From assembly GCA_910589415.1 (NCBI GenBank), contig OU342630.1, positions 81,216,186-81,280,185 on the forward strand: DNA of 64,000 nucleotides. Direction: 5' to 3'. The notes beneath the pieces are model-generated. The model was not told the DNA's origin. It searched no databases and saw only the letters and a list, made by a program, of their open reading frames with translations. Shown piece after piece: positions 45,235 through 56,702 of this stretch. The stretch's first letter is position 1, and each line of letters opens with the position of its first letter. The position numbers and the translations under genes are program-made. The stretch is from Malachius bipustulatus. Taxonomy: Eukaryota > Arthropoda > Insecta > Coleoptera > Melyridae.

Positions 45235-48200
45235 TTCAGCGTCTTACAGTGGAATTGTAATAGCTACTTCACTCACCTACCCCAAATCCAACAACTTATC
45301 ATGGAAACCCAAGCTGACATACTCTGTCTCCAGGAAACCAACTTCAAGCCCAACAAGACCGGTACCCTGAAAAATTATTATTCTTACCACCATATCCGCC
45401 TTCCACAGACGATTGCCAGCGGTGGCGCATCTATTTTTGTATCCTCAAGCATATACTCGAAAGAACACTTACTAAATACCACCCTAGAAGCCGTAGCTGT
45501 CACAATCTGGTCCCCCGCAAAAATTACAATCTGTAACATATACATTCCCCCCGATCACAAACTAACTATTGACGAAGTCAATACACTCACCAATCAACTG
45601 CCACACCCATACATTATTCTCGGAGATTTTAACGCCCACAATAAAATCTGGGGCTCAAACAAAACCTACGGAAACGGAAAAATTGTAGAAAAACTCCTAA
45701 TGACAACAAACTTAACTCTCCTCAACGATGGCAGCAGCACACACCTTAACTCCGGAAATGGCACCTTCTCTAGCATTGACCTATCCATCTGCACCCCCTC
45801 ACTAGCCCCAACCTTGATATGGCAAACACTAGGTTTCGCCTACGGCAGTGACCACTCTCCAATCGTTCTAGGCGACCAACAGCAAACAACAAGTAACTTC
45901 GAAATCTGGAAAATCTCCTCTGCAAATTGGGAAGAATTCAAACAAACAGTCGATACTTCACTAAACAACCACCACTTAGATGAAAACATTGACACGTCGC
46001 TCCGAACCATTAATGATATAATAATCTCCGCAGCCAACAAAGCAGTCGGCGTCGCAGAAATCAACGGATCAAAAAAGTGCGTACCATGGTGGAACCAAAA
46101 CTGCCAGACAGCCGTTAAACAATGTAAGAAAGCCTTAAACAAATATAGAAAGCACCGAACCCCAGAAAATCTTATACAGTTTAAGAAAAGTAGAGCAATA
46201 GTCAAACGAACCATCAAAGAAAGCAAGATAACGTCCTGGAGAAGTTTTGTAACATCCCTAAATACACAAACAACAGCGACCGAAGTGTGGAAAAAAATCA
46301 GGCAAATGAAAGGTCAGAAGACTAGCCTAAAAATACCAGCATTAAAAATAAATAACCAAATTCATACAAACGATCACGACATAGCGAACTCCTTGGCAAA
46401 TACCTACCACCAGAAATATAAAACCGACACACAGGAAACAGAGGAACACATAGCAATACCTGATTCAGATAATGAAACAGATGCTCTAAATTCTCCAATA
46501 ACATTAGAAGAGCTACTCTCAGCACTAAGAACATGCAGAAAATCCGCTCCTGGACCCGACAAAATTCCATATGAATTCATAAAAAACCTATCAGATAGAG
46601 GCCTACATACAATTCTACAATTTTACAACAAGATATGGTCTGACAGATCGTTCCCAGATCTATGGCGAAGATCAACCATAATTCCCATTCACAAACCCAA
46701 CAAACCAAAAACCGACCCAACTGCCTATCGACCTATTTCCCTAACATGCAATCTAGGAAAGCTGTTGGAAAAAATTGTAAACAGACGCCTAAACTGGTAC
46801 CTGGACAACAAAGGCCTAATAAACCCCATGCAGATGGGCTTCCGCACCCAAAGGTCTACACTCGACAATCTAGTCAAGCTACAGACAGAAATCTCCGATG
46901 CATTTGCCAACAGTCAGGAACTCATCGCTATTTTCTTCGATATTGAAGGTGCTTTCGACTCCATCAGAACAAGTAAACTGATGCAACAGCTCGTCGAAAT
47001 CGGACTTAAAGGAAACATATTAGCCTACTTGTTCAATTTCCTAAAGCACAGAAAATTCTCTGTCAAAATAAACAATGTCACGTCAAGATGGATCCAACAA
47101 GAAAACGGTGTACCTCAAGGCTCCATACTTAGCGCTACCTTATTCAATATTGCCATAAATAACATCAGTAATCATATCTTACCACCAGCACAGCACTTAT
47201 TATATGCCGATGACCTCCTGATCTACTGTCGCGGGAAAAACGTCCTAGCAACCAGCAAAAGATTACAGAAATCCATAGAAAGGCTAGAAATATGGTCAAA
47301 CAATACAGCTCTCAAATTTTCAACCACCAAAACAAAACTGATACGGTTCTCAAGAAGAAGACTATCACCCCCAACCCCGAAACTCATGCTGTACGGTAGA
47401 CAACTCGAAGAAGTCAAAGAACACAAGTTCCTAGGGCTAACATTCGACTCTAAGTTAAACTGGAGATCCCATCTAAAAGAACTAAAAGCAGACTGTTTGA
47501 AAAGAATCGACCTACTAAAAGTCCTAAACAGTCTCAAGTGGGGTGCACAGGAAGAGATACTATTGCGCATCTACAGAACAATGATCAGGTCAAAAATTGA
47601 CTATGGCTGCATAGCGTACGCCTCGGCATCCAAAACTGATCTTCGACATCTAAACGTCATCGCAAACACGTCACTAAGACTAGCGCTAGGCGCTTTTAAG
47701 TCAAGCCCAAACGAAAGCCTGCATCGAGAGGCAGCCGAACCTCCTCTTTGGATCCGCAGAAGACAGCTTGCTGCATCATATGCTGCGAGACTATCCTCAA
47801 GCCATCACCATCCCAACAAATCGCTACTCCTACCGTCAATATTTCAACTAACCTACAGCAATCGCACACACACCCCACCATCTTTCCAATATCAGCTACA
47901 ACAACTCAAAGGAACCGTAGACCTTTCCAAGACCACCACAAGATCCCCATTAGCAACTCCGCCCTGGCAAATAAAGATCCCTAAAATAGACGTTACGCTT
48001 ACAAGATTCCCGAAACACGACACAGCACCACAGATAATACGGCACTCCTGGCTCAACCTTCTGTCTAGATACGAACCTCACTGTGTCATGTACACGGATG
48101 CATCGAGGACCGCGAACGGAGTAGCGTGCGCTGTTACAGACATGGCAAATACCTTCACCTATCGACTTCCTAATTACTCTAGCACTCATACTGCGGAACT

Positions 48201-48900
48201 TTATGGGATTCAGAGAGCATTCCAACTCATTAAACAAGACACAACAGGAAGAAACAAGTACGTCATTTGCACGGACTCCCTGTCGGCAATCCAAGCCATA
48301 ACCTCTGACGACAACACGAACCCCCTCAGCAGAATAATACGAGAACTTAATAATGAGCTAACAAATGCTAATAACAAAACTATCATCATCGCCTGGGTAC
48401 CATCCCACACAGGCATACAGGGAAACGAACATGCAGACAAGAAAGCTAAAGAAGCCGCCGCTAACAGCACCCACCCTATAGACATAAGCCTCCAACTTGA
48501 CTACGACTTAAAAGCCCACTTCGCAAACGAATGTCAAACTATATGGCAAGAGTACTGGTCAAGACAAGGTAATAAATTAAACAGAATAGAGTCTACGATA
48601 CAGCCCACCCCTCTACCCCCCATGACGAGAAACGAACAAGCCAAATTCAGGCGACTCAGAATAGGCCACACTCGCTTGACACACGCCCATTTAATGGTCA
48701 GACAACCACCACCTACATGCGATATTTGCGAAGTAGAAATAACGATAGAACACATACTAATCCACTGCCCGAAATTCCAACACCAACGGAGCTTACACCA
48801 ACTCGACAACAATCTGAAGAACATATTGACCATAAGCCCCAACAAAACTGAAAAACTGATCAACTTTCTGAAACAGGCGAATCTCTATGAAGAAATATAA
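45214..48900 (+). CDS. LINE ORF2: endonuclease, reverse transcriptase, RNase H
   Basis: The frame is open from 45214; the first ATG is at 45301 and gives 1199 residues. The conserved start of the endonuclease (VLQWNCNS) lies upstream of that ATG, so true initiation is unclear. Counting from the ATG, the apurinic-type endonuclease follows (CLQETNF, then GDFNAHNKIWGS, then GSDHSPIVL). RT has APGPDKIPYEF, YRPISLTCNLGKLLEK, FFDIEGAFDSI, NGVPQGSILS and YADDLLIY near residue 635. RNase H has YTDASRTANG near 930, then HTAELYGIQ, CTDSLSAIQAI and WVPSHTGIQGNEHAD. A C-terminal knuckle (CDICEVEITIEHILIHC) ends it. All catalytic residues I know are present. Confidence 0.92.
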   Translation, partial: KKKKKKKFSVLQWNCNSYFTHLPQIQQLIMETQADILCLQETNFKPNKTGTLKNYYSYHHIRLPQTIASGGASIFVSSSIYSKEHLLNTTLEAVAVTIWSPAKITICNIYIPPDHKLTIDEVNTLTNQLPHPYIILGDFNAHNKIWGSNKTYGNGKIVEKLLMTTNLTLLNDGSSTHLNSGNGTFSSIDLSICTPSLAPTLIWQTLGFAYGSDHSPIVLGDQQQTTSNFEIWKISSANWEEFKQTVDTSLNNHHLDENIDTSLRTINDIIISAANKAVGVAEINGSKKCVPWWNQNCQTAVKQCKKALNKYRKHRTPENLIQFKKSRAIVKRTIKESKITSWRSFVTSLNTQTTATEVWKKIRQMKGQKTSLKIPALKINNQIHTNDHDIANSLANTYHQKYKTDTQETEEHIAIPDSDNETDALNSPITLEELLSALRTCRKSAPGPDKIPYEFIKNLSDRGLHTILQFYNKIWSDRSFPDLWRRSTIIPIHKPNKPKTDPTAYRPISLTCNLGKLLEKIVNRRLNWYLDNKGLINPMQMGFRTQRSTLDNLVKLQTEISDAFANSQELIAIFFDIEGAFDSIRTSKLMQQLVEIGLKGNILAYLFNFLKHRKFSVKINNVTSRWIQQENGVPQGSILSATLFNIAINNISNHILPPAQHLLYADDLLIYCRGKNVLATSKRLQKSIERLEIWSNNTALKFSTTKTKLIRFSRRRLSPPTPKLMLYGRQLEEVKEHKFLGLTFDSKLNWRSHLKELKADCLKRIDLLKVLNSLKWGAQEEILLRIYRTMIRSKIDYGCIAYASASKTDLRHLNVIANTSLRLALGAFKSSPNESLHREAAEPPLWIRRRQLAASYAARLSSSHHHPNKSLLLPSIFQLTYSNRTHTPPSFQYQLQQLKGTVDLSKTTTRSPLATPPWQIKIPKIDVTLTRFPKHDTAPQIIRHSWLNLLSRYEPHCVMYTDASRTANGVACAVTDMANTFTYRLPNYSSTHTAELYGIQRAFQLIKQDTTGRNKYVICTDSLSAIQAITSDDNTNPLSRIIRELNNELTNANNKTIIIAWVPSHTGIQGNEHADKKAKEAAANSTHPIDISLQLDYDLKAHFANECQTIWQEYWSRQGNKLNRIESTIQPTPLPPMTRNEQAKFRRLRIGHTRLTHAHLMVRQPPPTCDICEVEITIEHILIHCPKFQHQRSLHQLDNNLKNILTISPNKTEKLINFLKQANLYEEI

Positions 48901-49061
48901 AGTTAGTGTAAGCTAAAGCACGAGTATGTATTATAAACTGCAAGCACGGAGTACAATATTAATGTCATTTATATAAACACTTAACGTAGCAAATAACTAC
49001 CAAAATGTTAACACACTACTGTACATAAGTGCCAATGGCCTTGATGTCGAGGCACTTTTCT

Positions 49062-49096
<35 letters not shown>

Positions 49097-49103
49097 TACA
49101 TGA

Positions 49104-51059
49104 AATCAATTCCAGAATCACAAAATAATAAAGTATAATAATTAAATAATTTTTTATTAACATGTACAAATAAATTACAAATTATTTATTCATTGTGCAA
49201 CACTTTTTTTAAGTTCAACGATTGTAATTTTATATTAACATAATTATTATGAAATAAGTATTTGAACAACAAATTAATATAATACATAATTGAAACTGAA
49301 AAGAGGACTTTAATAAATAACAGTTTTATAAGCATAATAAGCCGAAAAAATATTACAAAATTGTTTTATCTCTTAATCGGTTGCAGCAAGTCACGTTAAA
49401 TTATAACTTCGTCTTAAACATGTAATTAGTAATCGATTAGTTACATGGTATACAGAGTTTGGGAAAAGAATTAAATCATGGAGGGCTCTTCGAATATTAC
49501 ACCCTTCATCTCTTGAAAGGTATGGGACGAAGATCATTTTTTTTATTGCAAAAGGAGTTCTTAGGTATTTACGTGAGAGGGGGTTAAATTCTGCAAATAA
49601 AAATGAATCGTATATAAACCCTTATAAATAGATTATTTTTATTACTTTTTTACTATTATTAGTCATAAATCGAGAAAATCTTTTGTTAAAAAAAATTATT
49701 CAATATCCTCCTTGATTTTATACGTTTACCAAACCCTGTACCTACATAATTAACTCTTCATTTTATGAAAAGTTAACAAAAATAGAAGATGTTAAATTTA
49801 CCATTATTCTGCGTGACTTCATCAGTATCAAGAATAGTTTTCGTCTACTAACTACCATTATGCATTCCATCTTCCATAAGTTTGTTGGATTTAACAAATA
49901 AAATAAATTTAAAAAAATCGAGAAATTTAGTAAATCAATAATAATTAAATAATGACTATCAATAAAATTATTAAGAATAACTGACAAGCTAAAAACTTAC
50001 TTGTATGAACACATAAGGAAAAACAAGTACAAGAATAGGAGAAAAAAGAGTAGTAGCAGATCTTAGTGTGTTTTGATTAATACGAAAAAATTAGAAAAGT
50101 TCCTTGCTATCCTTAGACTTACTTTTTCCTTACCATATTAGAAACATAATTATCATTACTTCATTACTAAATCTTATTGAACAACAGAGACGTTAGAGTG
50201 TACGTCTTTAAAAAAATGGTTTAACAACTAATTTAATAATTATGATTATTCTAAGCTTAATTTGTACACAACACCGTTCGCTAAAAATTTACATTATAAG
50301 TATAACAAAATAAAAACGAGTCTATAATATCTAATATTTTACGAAGTTGACTGAAAGGCACTTTGTACATATATCAACGATTGGCCTCTGCAATATTAAG
50401 TTGTCATCGACTTGACCACGAAAACAAAATTTGGTACAAAATAACAGAAAAAAGGATCAATATGTATATTTTATAATAATTATTATATTATTATAAACAA
50501 ATCAGTATTTCATTATTGCCAAAAATTATTCAAGCATGTAAAAATGATATCTTTGAAAAATTAAACAACATTTAAAAAACAATTTTTAAGAAAAACTGTA
50601 GAAGTAGTGTTTAAGTTTTAGAAGTTTCATATTTTTACAATGTACCAATTAATTTATAATTTGGGGCAATAATTATTATTATTATTTTCGTGTAGAAGAA
50701 AAGTATACATTTGTTTCATATCAAAAGGATGATAAAGCGGCGGTCGAAACATGATAAAGGGAGCTAGAAGATGAGATGAGATAATCCTAATAATTCACAA
50801 ATGGAGCTTTTATCCATTTATTCGCCAAAAATAAACCAAATGGACTTTGAGAAAAGTTTTGAACTGTAATAGTGCGGAATGAGATCGAGATGCCTTAAAA
50901 ACAACAATAGGGAAACCACCGAGACTTCGCCGATTAAAGAAAGCTTGAACATAAAAACACTTTCGACTGAACTATTCTCACGAAGCGCAACAACAAACTC
51001 AATTTAGAGTAAAATGAGCTTGGGAAGCTGTTTTTTTATTATATGGTTGGGTGTCCTGT
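49104..51059. other. 2 kb AT-rich intronic DNA
   Basis: No zinc-finger exon, element end or coding frame of note was found. Homopolymer and TTATTA runs are frequent. Confidence 0.5.
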
Positions 51060-51380
51060 TACAATAATAATTGGGCGTCATGCTTCCTAAATCGACATCG
51101 AGATAACTGCCATCTTAGATACTGGAAGAAACTCTACATGAAGATCTTCATCGCCTGGAAATCCGGAAATCCTGGAATACCTATACACTCCGAGGCGGTC
51201 TTCCACTAATTGGGAGGTTTTACTAGACAGGATACTGTGCGGTGGTTTCCCATTGCCTTCCACAAGGTGGAACTCGATCTTGGTTCGAGAAGCAAAACAA
51301 ATAGTTTCGTTGGCTGCTGGTGAGGTTCGAAGCAAGGTCTACCGGCTGACGGACCAATCCACTACACCACGGCACGGGGA
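51060..51380 (-). mobile_element. tRNA-derived SINE, second family
   Basis: The minus-strand head reads GTCCCCGTGCCGTGGTGTAG and TGGATTGG (A box), followed about 35 bases later by GCTTCGAACCTCACC (B box). The rest, down to about 51060, includes CCACCGCACAGTATCCTG and is unlike the other SINE family here. Ends and target duplication are not resolved. Confidence 0.65.
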
Positions 51381-52846
51381 CCCACTATAAATCGATAAAT
51401 TATAAAAATTATGCAGAGTGTCAGTATGACAGTCAGAATAATACCTCTTCATTATTACCACCAAATACCTTAAACCATAATACAGGAAACTAAGCTAAAG
51501 CGGCGACAAAATTAAGTTCCATCTAGCGTTTCGGGGCGTACCTAACGACGATTTAAACAAGAGGTTCAATTCTAAAAAAATCCGGCTCCGGGTTCATCTA
51601 AGGGTTCCCTAATGAAATGTTACATAAAATTGCTGGATTGTTGGACAATAAGTTAAAATACTTTAACAATAGGCAACAATTAATTTCGTCAACATGGAAA
51701 CTATTTTGGATTATTAGGAAATGTCCTGTGTACCTACAGAGACGTAGGGTCAACCACCCGGTAGATTAATATCGAAGAAATCAACCCAATTCGCATTCTA
51801 ATCTTGGTGTAAAGTCCGCCCTGAACCAATAGATGTCGTTGTCTCGGGGTCTTCGACCAAATGCATGTATAACTTCAGTGAGTTTCCTGTATAATTGTTT
51901 AAGGTATTTGCTATGGTTATCATTCTGTCATTATTCTGCCGAACTGACACGATTTGTGAAATTGGAAGGGTCCGCGATGTATAACCGAAGAATCATTTTG
52001 AAGTTCGAATTGCATTTTGTGCGATTACTTTTTGAGTGAGTTTGTTTTTGTCCAACTTTTTCTTTAAGTAGGTAGGTACGTTTCTCTAAGAGTATAAGAA
52101 ATAAATTTCTTGAAAAATCAGACTTTGCGTAGATTAATCTACAAATACAAGAATTTTTTTAAGTCTTAAAAGACCTTCTTAGAAGTGCTATCACTAATTT
52201 ATCTCCTCCTCAATTATAATACTCAATACTTGAACAATAATTTCGATACCTAATATTAGAATGTAGAGAAAAACAAGAACGCAATATAAGACATAAATGA
52301 CTTTAATTGTAAGGCACTACAACTAGCATGACGGTCGCGGAGAGATCCGTTGCAACCAATGCCAACACAAGACCGACCATAAAAGAACCCACTGCATAAG
52401 GGAAAATTCAGTTTCACCATAGATGTTGACTCTGATTGCTTCTGTTCGCCTTAGCCGCATTAAATTTCGATATCCATGTTTTCCCAGCCGCCTATATTCG
52501 ATTTATGGTTGCTCCCTCCTTGCTAGCAGTATCAGAGAAAGATCAGAAAGATATTCAGATATTCAGCGAAAGATACGCAGTCTCACCAATTCTCCTGCCA
52601 CAACAGAGAGGCTGTGATGACACCCTCTAGGAATATTGATTATGGTTCCCATAAAACCCACCTGATATAACCTGTATTGCAAATTAGAAATGATTTCAAT
52701 GGATAGATTATATTGTTTAGAAAAAAAGCTTTGCGCGGATGCGTTGTTGATGCGAGGGTATGGTCCACCTGTTACCGTGAGGTCTTCCCAAAGGTTTGAA
52801 ATAGAATAGTGACGCGAAAGTTCAAGCGAAAGAATAATATATTACA
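51381..52846. other. Intronic DNA, no gene recognised
   Basis: Slightly GC-richer patches near 52320-52620 give overlapping short frames in two phases with no recognisable domain. I see no splice-flanked zinc-finger exon. Confidence 0.4.
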
Positions 52847-52859
52847 ATATTTTCGAGTA

Positions 52860-53088
52860 CCTACCGAGCCTAAGGTCGCGAGTTCGGAACTCACCGGCTC
52901 GTGTTATTTTTCGGATGCATTTTCGAATGTATGTGAAAAATAAAACAAGCGACCGAACGTTTAAATTTAAATGGCATACTTGAGGCTGGGTGAATGAGTA
53001 AGATGCTCGAAATCCCGTGTTACCGGAGTGGAGCGACTTTGTCTTAACTACATAGTGAAGACCGATGCTCCCTCCTTTAAAAAAAAAT
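52860..53088 (+). mobile_element. tRNA-derived SINE with 13-bp target-site duplications
   Basis: ATATTTTCGAGTA occurs at 52847-52859 and 53089-53101. The element starts inside the tRNA part, so only the B-box-like GAGTTCGGAACTC is left. It shares body and tail (GACTTTGTCTTAACTACATA, then GTGAAGACCGATGCTCCC) with the minus-strand SINE at 13870-14107, and ends in an A run. Confidence 0.85.
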
Positions 53089-53384
53089 ATATTTTCGAGT
53101 AGGTAATATATTTTAGAAAGAAAGATGAGCAGAGGTTTAATCTTGAAAAGTTTCGGCCAATCTTGTACGAAGAAATAAAAGAGTTGAAGGAACAAAAATT
53201 TTACAAATACATAATTACATACGAAGAAAGATTGGAAGATCAAGAAATCGATTGAATATAAACAAAAATCAGCACATCTGCTGCAAACTCAACAAAAATA
53301 GACCAATTTTATGGATTTGAAACAATAGAGTTTGAGAATTAGTCTCAGTGATGCATAGGTATTTACAATGGACAAAAGCAGACT

Positions 53385-53698
53385 TTACATCCCAATTTTA
53401 TGTACCATTCTCACATGCTGAAGCATCCTATCTCTAATTTTTGCCTTATACAGACAACCCAATACGGGACATTGTATATTCGCTTCCTTCCCGCACTCGT
53501 GTCTTATATGTCTTCTTATTGAGGTGAAGGCTTTGTATTCCTTGAAGCATTTTAGACATTTGAATCCATCACTTATAGCCTCATATCCTGTAAGAGGTTC
53601 CTTCATGTTTCTCCCGCATTGGTATTTAATGTGTCGTCGTAAAGAGCCCTCTGATTTGTAGCACTTATCACAATTCAAACACGAGAACTGGAACTGAT
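53385..53698 (-). CDS. lola: lola-type alternative 3' exon with three zinc fingers (C2HC, C2HC, C-x4-C)
   Basis: The acceptor is GTTTTAG and the exon begins with AT; it has 103 codons plus stop. Finger 1 is C-x2-C-x12-H-x4-C with an extra Cys inside (CLNCDKC). A 20-residue linker (MKEPLTGYEAISDGFK) precedes finger 2, also C-x2-C-x12-H-x4-C (KEYKAFTSIRRH). Finger 3 has the wide CPVLGC knuckle, then x12-H-x4-H. Two consecutive C2HC fingers are unusual in the array and suggest an internal finger duplication. The protein stops four residues past the last His. Confidence 0.82.
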
Positions 53699-54029
53699 CT
53701 AAAACAAAGCAGCTGTATTAACAAGATTCGTCCATGTTAGATTAAATTTGAGTTCATAAAAATCCAAACGGAAGTGTGAAGAGAAATGAGGACTATGTAA
53801 CAGGGTTATTATTATAATGTTTTACAGAGACAAAGTTTATAAAGTGGGTTAAGAATACTTTTTAACAAAGTGGTTTTACCCTAAGTGTGTTTTGGGTATT
53901 TATTTCACCAAAATAATAACTTAATATTACGTTTTTATATATTTATTTTACTAATGAAAAGCGACTAAGATGGGTAAAACAAAATCTGAGAAGGCAAAAC
54001 TAAAAGAACTACCGATAGGAGTATAGAGG

Positions 54030-54575
54030 AGTAATACATTCTCTTGTAATAATAATAATTATGGATTTTCACTTTATTTACGTAAGAAGCGTTTCACCAC
54101 CTTGTGGATTCTTCAGCAAGTGTCAAGGGTATTTTGATGAATAGTGGTATGTATCTGTACCTTCTTTACACATATTTTATTATGTTTTACCTTTTATTCT
54201 TAAAAAAAAAAAAAAAAAACAAGGATAAAAAATAAAAAATATAACAAACATATTTTATTACACATTATTACTGTGTTATATTTTAATCTATAATATTATA
54301 CCTAGTTAGAGTTACTTATTTGACTCTAGTTGACAATACACTGATAGAAAAAAAAAACTTAATGTCAGCTATTATTATTATTCTTTTCTTTCCTCAATTA
54401 AGTCCTTTTTTGGTACGATTTTTTAGTAGGTAAATTTTCTCCTGGATGTTGCGTTCTTACGTGTAGTCTCAATGGTCGAAGACGTTTATAGGCCTTCGGA
54501 CAAACAGGGCATTTAAAAAAAGCTGTCCCATCACACTCGTACCGTTGATGACGCAACAAGTTGCACGAATGTTTA
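54030..54575 (-). repeat. Segmental duplication, intact copy
   Basis: About 550 bases, covering most of the exon at 54398-54621 and its 3' flank, recur at 57448-57986 in the same orientation. Shared landmarks include AATAATTATGGATTTTCACT, then GTTTTACCTTTT, AGTTGACAATAC and CCTTTTTTGGTACGAT. Confidence 0.8.
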
Positions 54576-54621
54576 TAGGATTTACTACATTTCTCGCACT
54601 TGTATGGCTTTATGACGGGAC
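54398..54621 (-). CDS. lola: lola-type alternative 3' exon: C2HC + C2H2 zinc-finger pair
   Basis: The exon follows ATTTCAG, begins with GT, and has 73 codons and a TAA stop. A Pro-containing leader (PVIKPYK) precedes finger 1, C-x2-C-x12-H-x4-C (KSYKHSCNLLRH). Finger 2 is C-x2-C-x12-H-x4-H (KAYKRLRPLRLH). The tail is basic (NLPTKKSYQKRT). A broken duplicate of this exon lies at 57795-57986, so this is the surviving functional copy. It is the intact cassette nearest to the expected shared exons and so may be the first reached by the splicing machinery. An AATAAA on the minus strand at 54254-54259 could end its transcript. Confidence 0.83.
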
Positions 54622-54862
54622 CTGAAATAATTTATTTTTCAAAACCACAAAATAATTTGGGAAATTGTAAGTAAAAAAAAAAAAACAGGCTAATAGCTAT
54701 CAAGACCTTCTCTTGTAGTTCGTACTGTATTTTTTATTTAAGTCATAAATTCGTTTAAATTCTAGCCCCCTTCCCTTCAATTATTTTAAAAGGCGACAAA
54801 ACAACGATTTTTATAATCTCGAATGATAACGAATTCAAAAATTATAGGCTAGCATTATATTG

Positions 54863-55738
54863 TACAGGGTTACAACTAATTAACGGGTCACCATTAGGAT
54901 ATTCTTAAACCATAAGAGATACAGAGTCGGTTAAATTAGAGAAAAGTTGTGCTATTTTGAGGCAATTGAAATATCCCCAGGATTTCTTGAAATATCCTGA
55001 AAAAACGAACATTCTTATTTTTCATATCTTTTTTATTATTGAAAATTTTTAAATTATTTTGTTTAGGTTTACATAAGTCGCCATGTGCACCTCTACCTAC
55101 TATATGTGATATTAAAAAAAATTTCAAAGCCGCCTAGATCCTATATGTATTTTTCATAGCCAATTTTTTTTCCTCATGGCCGCTATATCATTCTTTTCAT
55201 GTTGTTCGGTATAAAAAAAATCGTGGAAACCAAAAATTATTAAACTCAAAAAAAAAATCAAAAATATTCATTCCTTTTTCCATAAAAAAAATGTTTCACC
55301 GAATTACGTCACTATGAATTCGTACTGCTTGCCTTATGGTTTTTAAATTTCTCTATGATAGGTAATCAGTATAACAAGTATTTTTTATGAATAAAAATTT
55401 TTACTTTTTTTAAGTTTATTAATTTTTGGTTTCGGTGATTTTTGTTTATAGCGAACGACATAAAAAAAAACAATATAGTAGTGTCCATAAGAAAAACAAA
55501 AGTTGATTATGAAAACTGTGGGAGCAGTCGGCTTTCAAAATTTTTGAATTTTCAAATGGATATAGGTAGTTTTGTTGACGACTTATGTTAAACCTACAAA
55601 AAATAATTCATTAATTTTCAGTAATAAAAAAATATGCCGAAAATAAGAATTCTAGTTTTTTTCAGGATATTTCAGGAAACACTGGGGATATTTCAAATTT
55701 TTTATCGCAATATACTCATCTAAAAATAGTACAACTTT
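54863..55738. mobile_element. Palindromic family B, copy 5
   Basis: It starts TACAGGGTTACAACTAATTA, then GAGATACAGAGTCGG. The arms mirror around about 55300 (GAAATATCCTGAAAAAACGA against TTTTTTTCAGGATATTTCAG). The core GAACGACATA and GTTGATTATGAAAACTGTGG matches the other copies. Confidence 0.65.
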
Positions 55739-56702
55739 TCAATTATTACACATGGATTACGCAGCTGGTGTGACATTTAGATTTGACATTTGGTGGGGTT
55801 AATTATTATACACAAATATCCATACTTTGATGTGAATTTCATTTATTTTGTGCAAGAGGTGTTTCAGAGGCCGCCATCATGATTTTTTTTCTAATTATGT
55901 CTGTGTTAAAATGGCCTGGGAAATACTATGAGCACGGTTTCTACAGTTGGAGTTTAAATTAATTAGTTTATGACCTAAAAACAGGTTAAAATAGGAATTT
56001 TTCATTCTTAGAATAGCTTACATTGAAAACAGCTGAAAATACAGGAAAACGGCTTACATGTCCCTATGTTAAGTTTTCATATGGTAACTATCCTATCGTG
56101 TGGATGTAAAAGCTCAAAAGTAAAAGTATATAGAACATAATGAATTTCTATTTCGTCTTCATTTATTTTACAAATCTTTGAAATACTATTTTTTATTAGT
56201 TTACCCTCGTTAATTATTTTTCCTGCTAGTTTAAAAATTGAGTTTTATTGGTTGTTTTTTTTTTTTCAGAACAAAGCAGTTTTTAACAACTGTTGAGCAC
56301 TACACTGAACATTCAAACAGGAAATGCTGGAAATTTATATTTCAGTGCTGCAATGCAATGTAAATTTGATAAAAAAAAAAAAAAATTGACCTTGATTCGC
56401 CTCCTTTTCGGGGAACCAAATAATTCTAATAAAAAAATGTTTCAAACGAAAACGTTTTCCTGGACCTGGCAACAACTGTTCTTAATATACTAATCGTAAA
56501 CTCAATCCAAGTAAGAGCACAAGAGATTAGTTTCCCAAAATTTCATACTGATATACCTGCATTAATTGAGATACAAAGTGAGAAACAGAAATTACAATCG
56601 TTTTTAAGTTTTCATAATTTTTATTAATTACGAGAGAATAAAATCTATTTTAGAGGTGAATATCTCGGGAACGCAAGTATTTGTGAGCTTATGAGGGGAC
56701 CA
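55739..56702. other. Intronic DNA, no feature recognised
   Basis: A 66-codon frame at 56293 crosses a poly-A run and shows no domain. Confidence 0.45.

Larger units (their letters stand above)
43444..49091 (+). mobile_element. Full-length I-like LINE with target-site duplications
   Basis: A 12-base duplication AAAGATACATGA (43432-43443 and 49092-49103) flanks the element, which ends in a run of about 27 A. It has a 370-base 5' UTR, ORF1, a short spacer, ORF2 and a 165-base 3' UTR. Both ORFs are open and base use (C-rich third positions) differs from the AT-rich host DNA. Together these indicate a recent, probably complete insertion by target-primed reverse transcription. RNase H downstream of RT points to the I group rather than Jockey proper; the exact clade is not certain. 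Confidence 0.92.

Noticed and set aside
45840..48863. Several minus-strand and alternative-frame ORFs inside LINE ORF2
   Set aside because: They overlap the recognised endonuclease, RT and RNase H coding frame and show no domains.
51300..51380. Second tRNA-like sequence
   Set aside because: Part of another SINE; continues into a non-tRNA body and lacks a proper acceptor stem.
53165..53243. Possible extra zinc-finger cassette near the SINE
   Set aside because: No Cys/His spacing could be found on either strand; the frame there overlaps the SINE flank.
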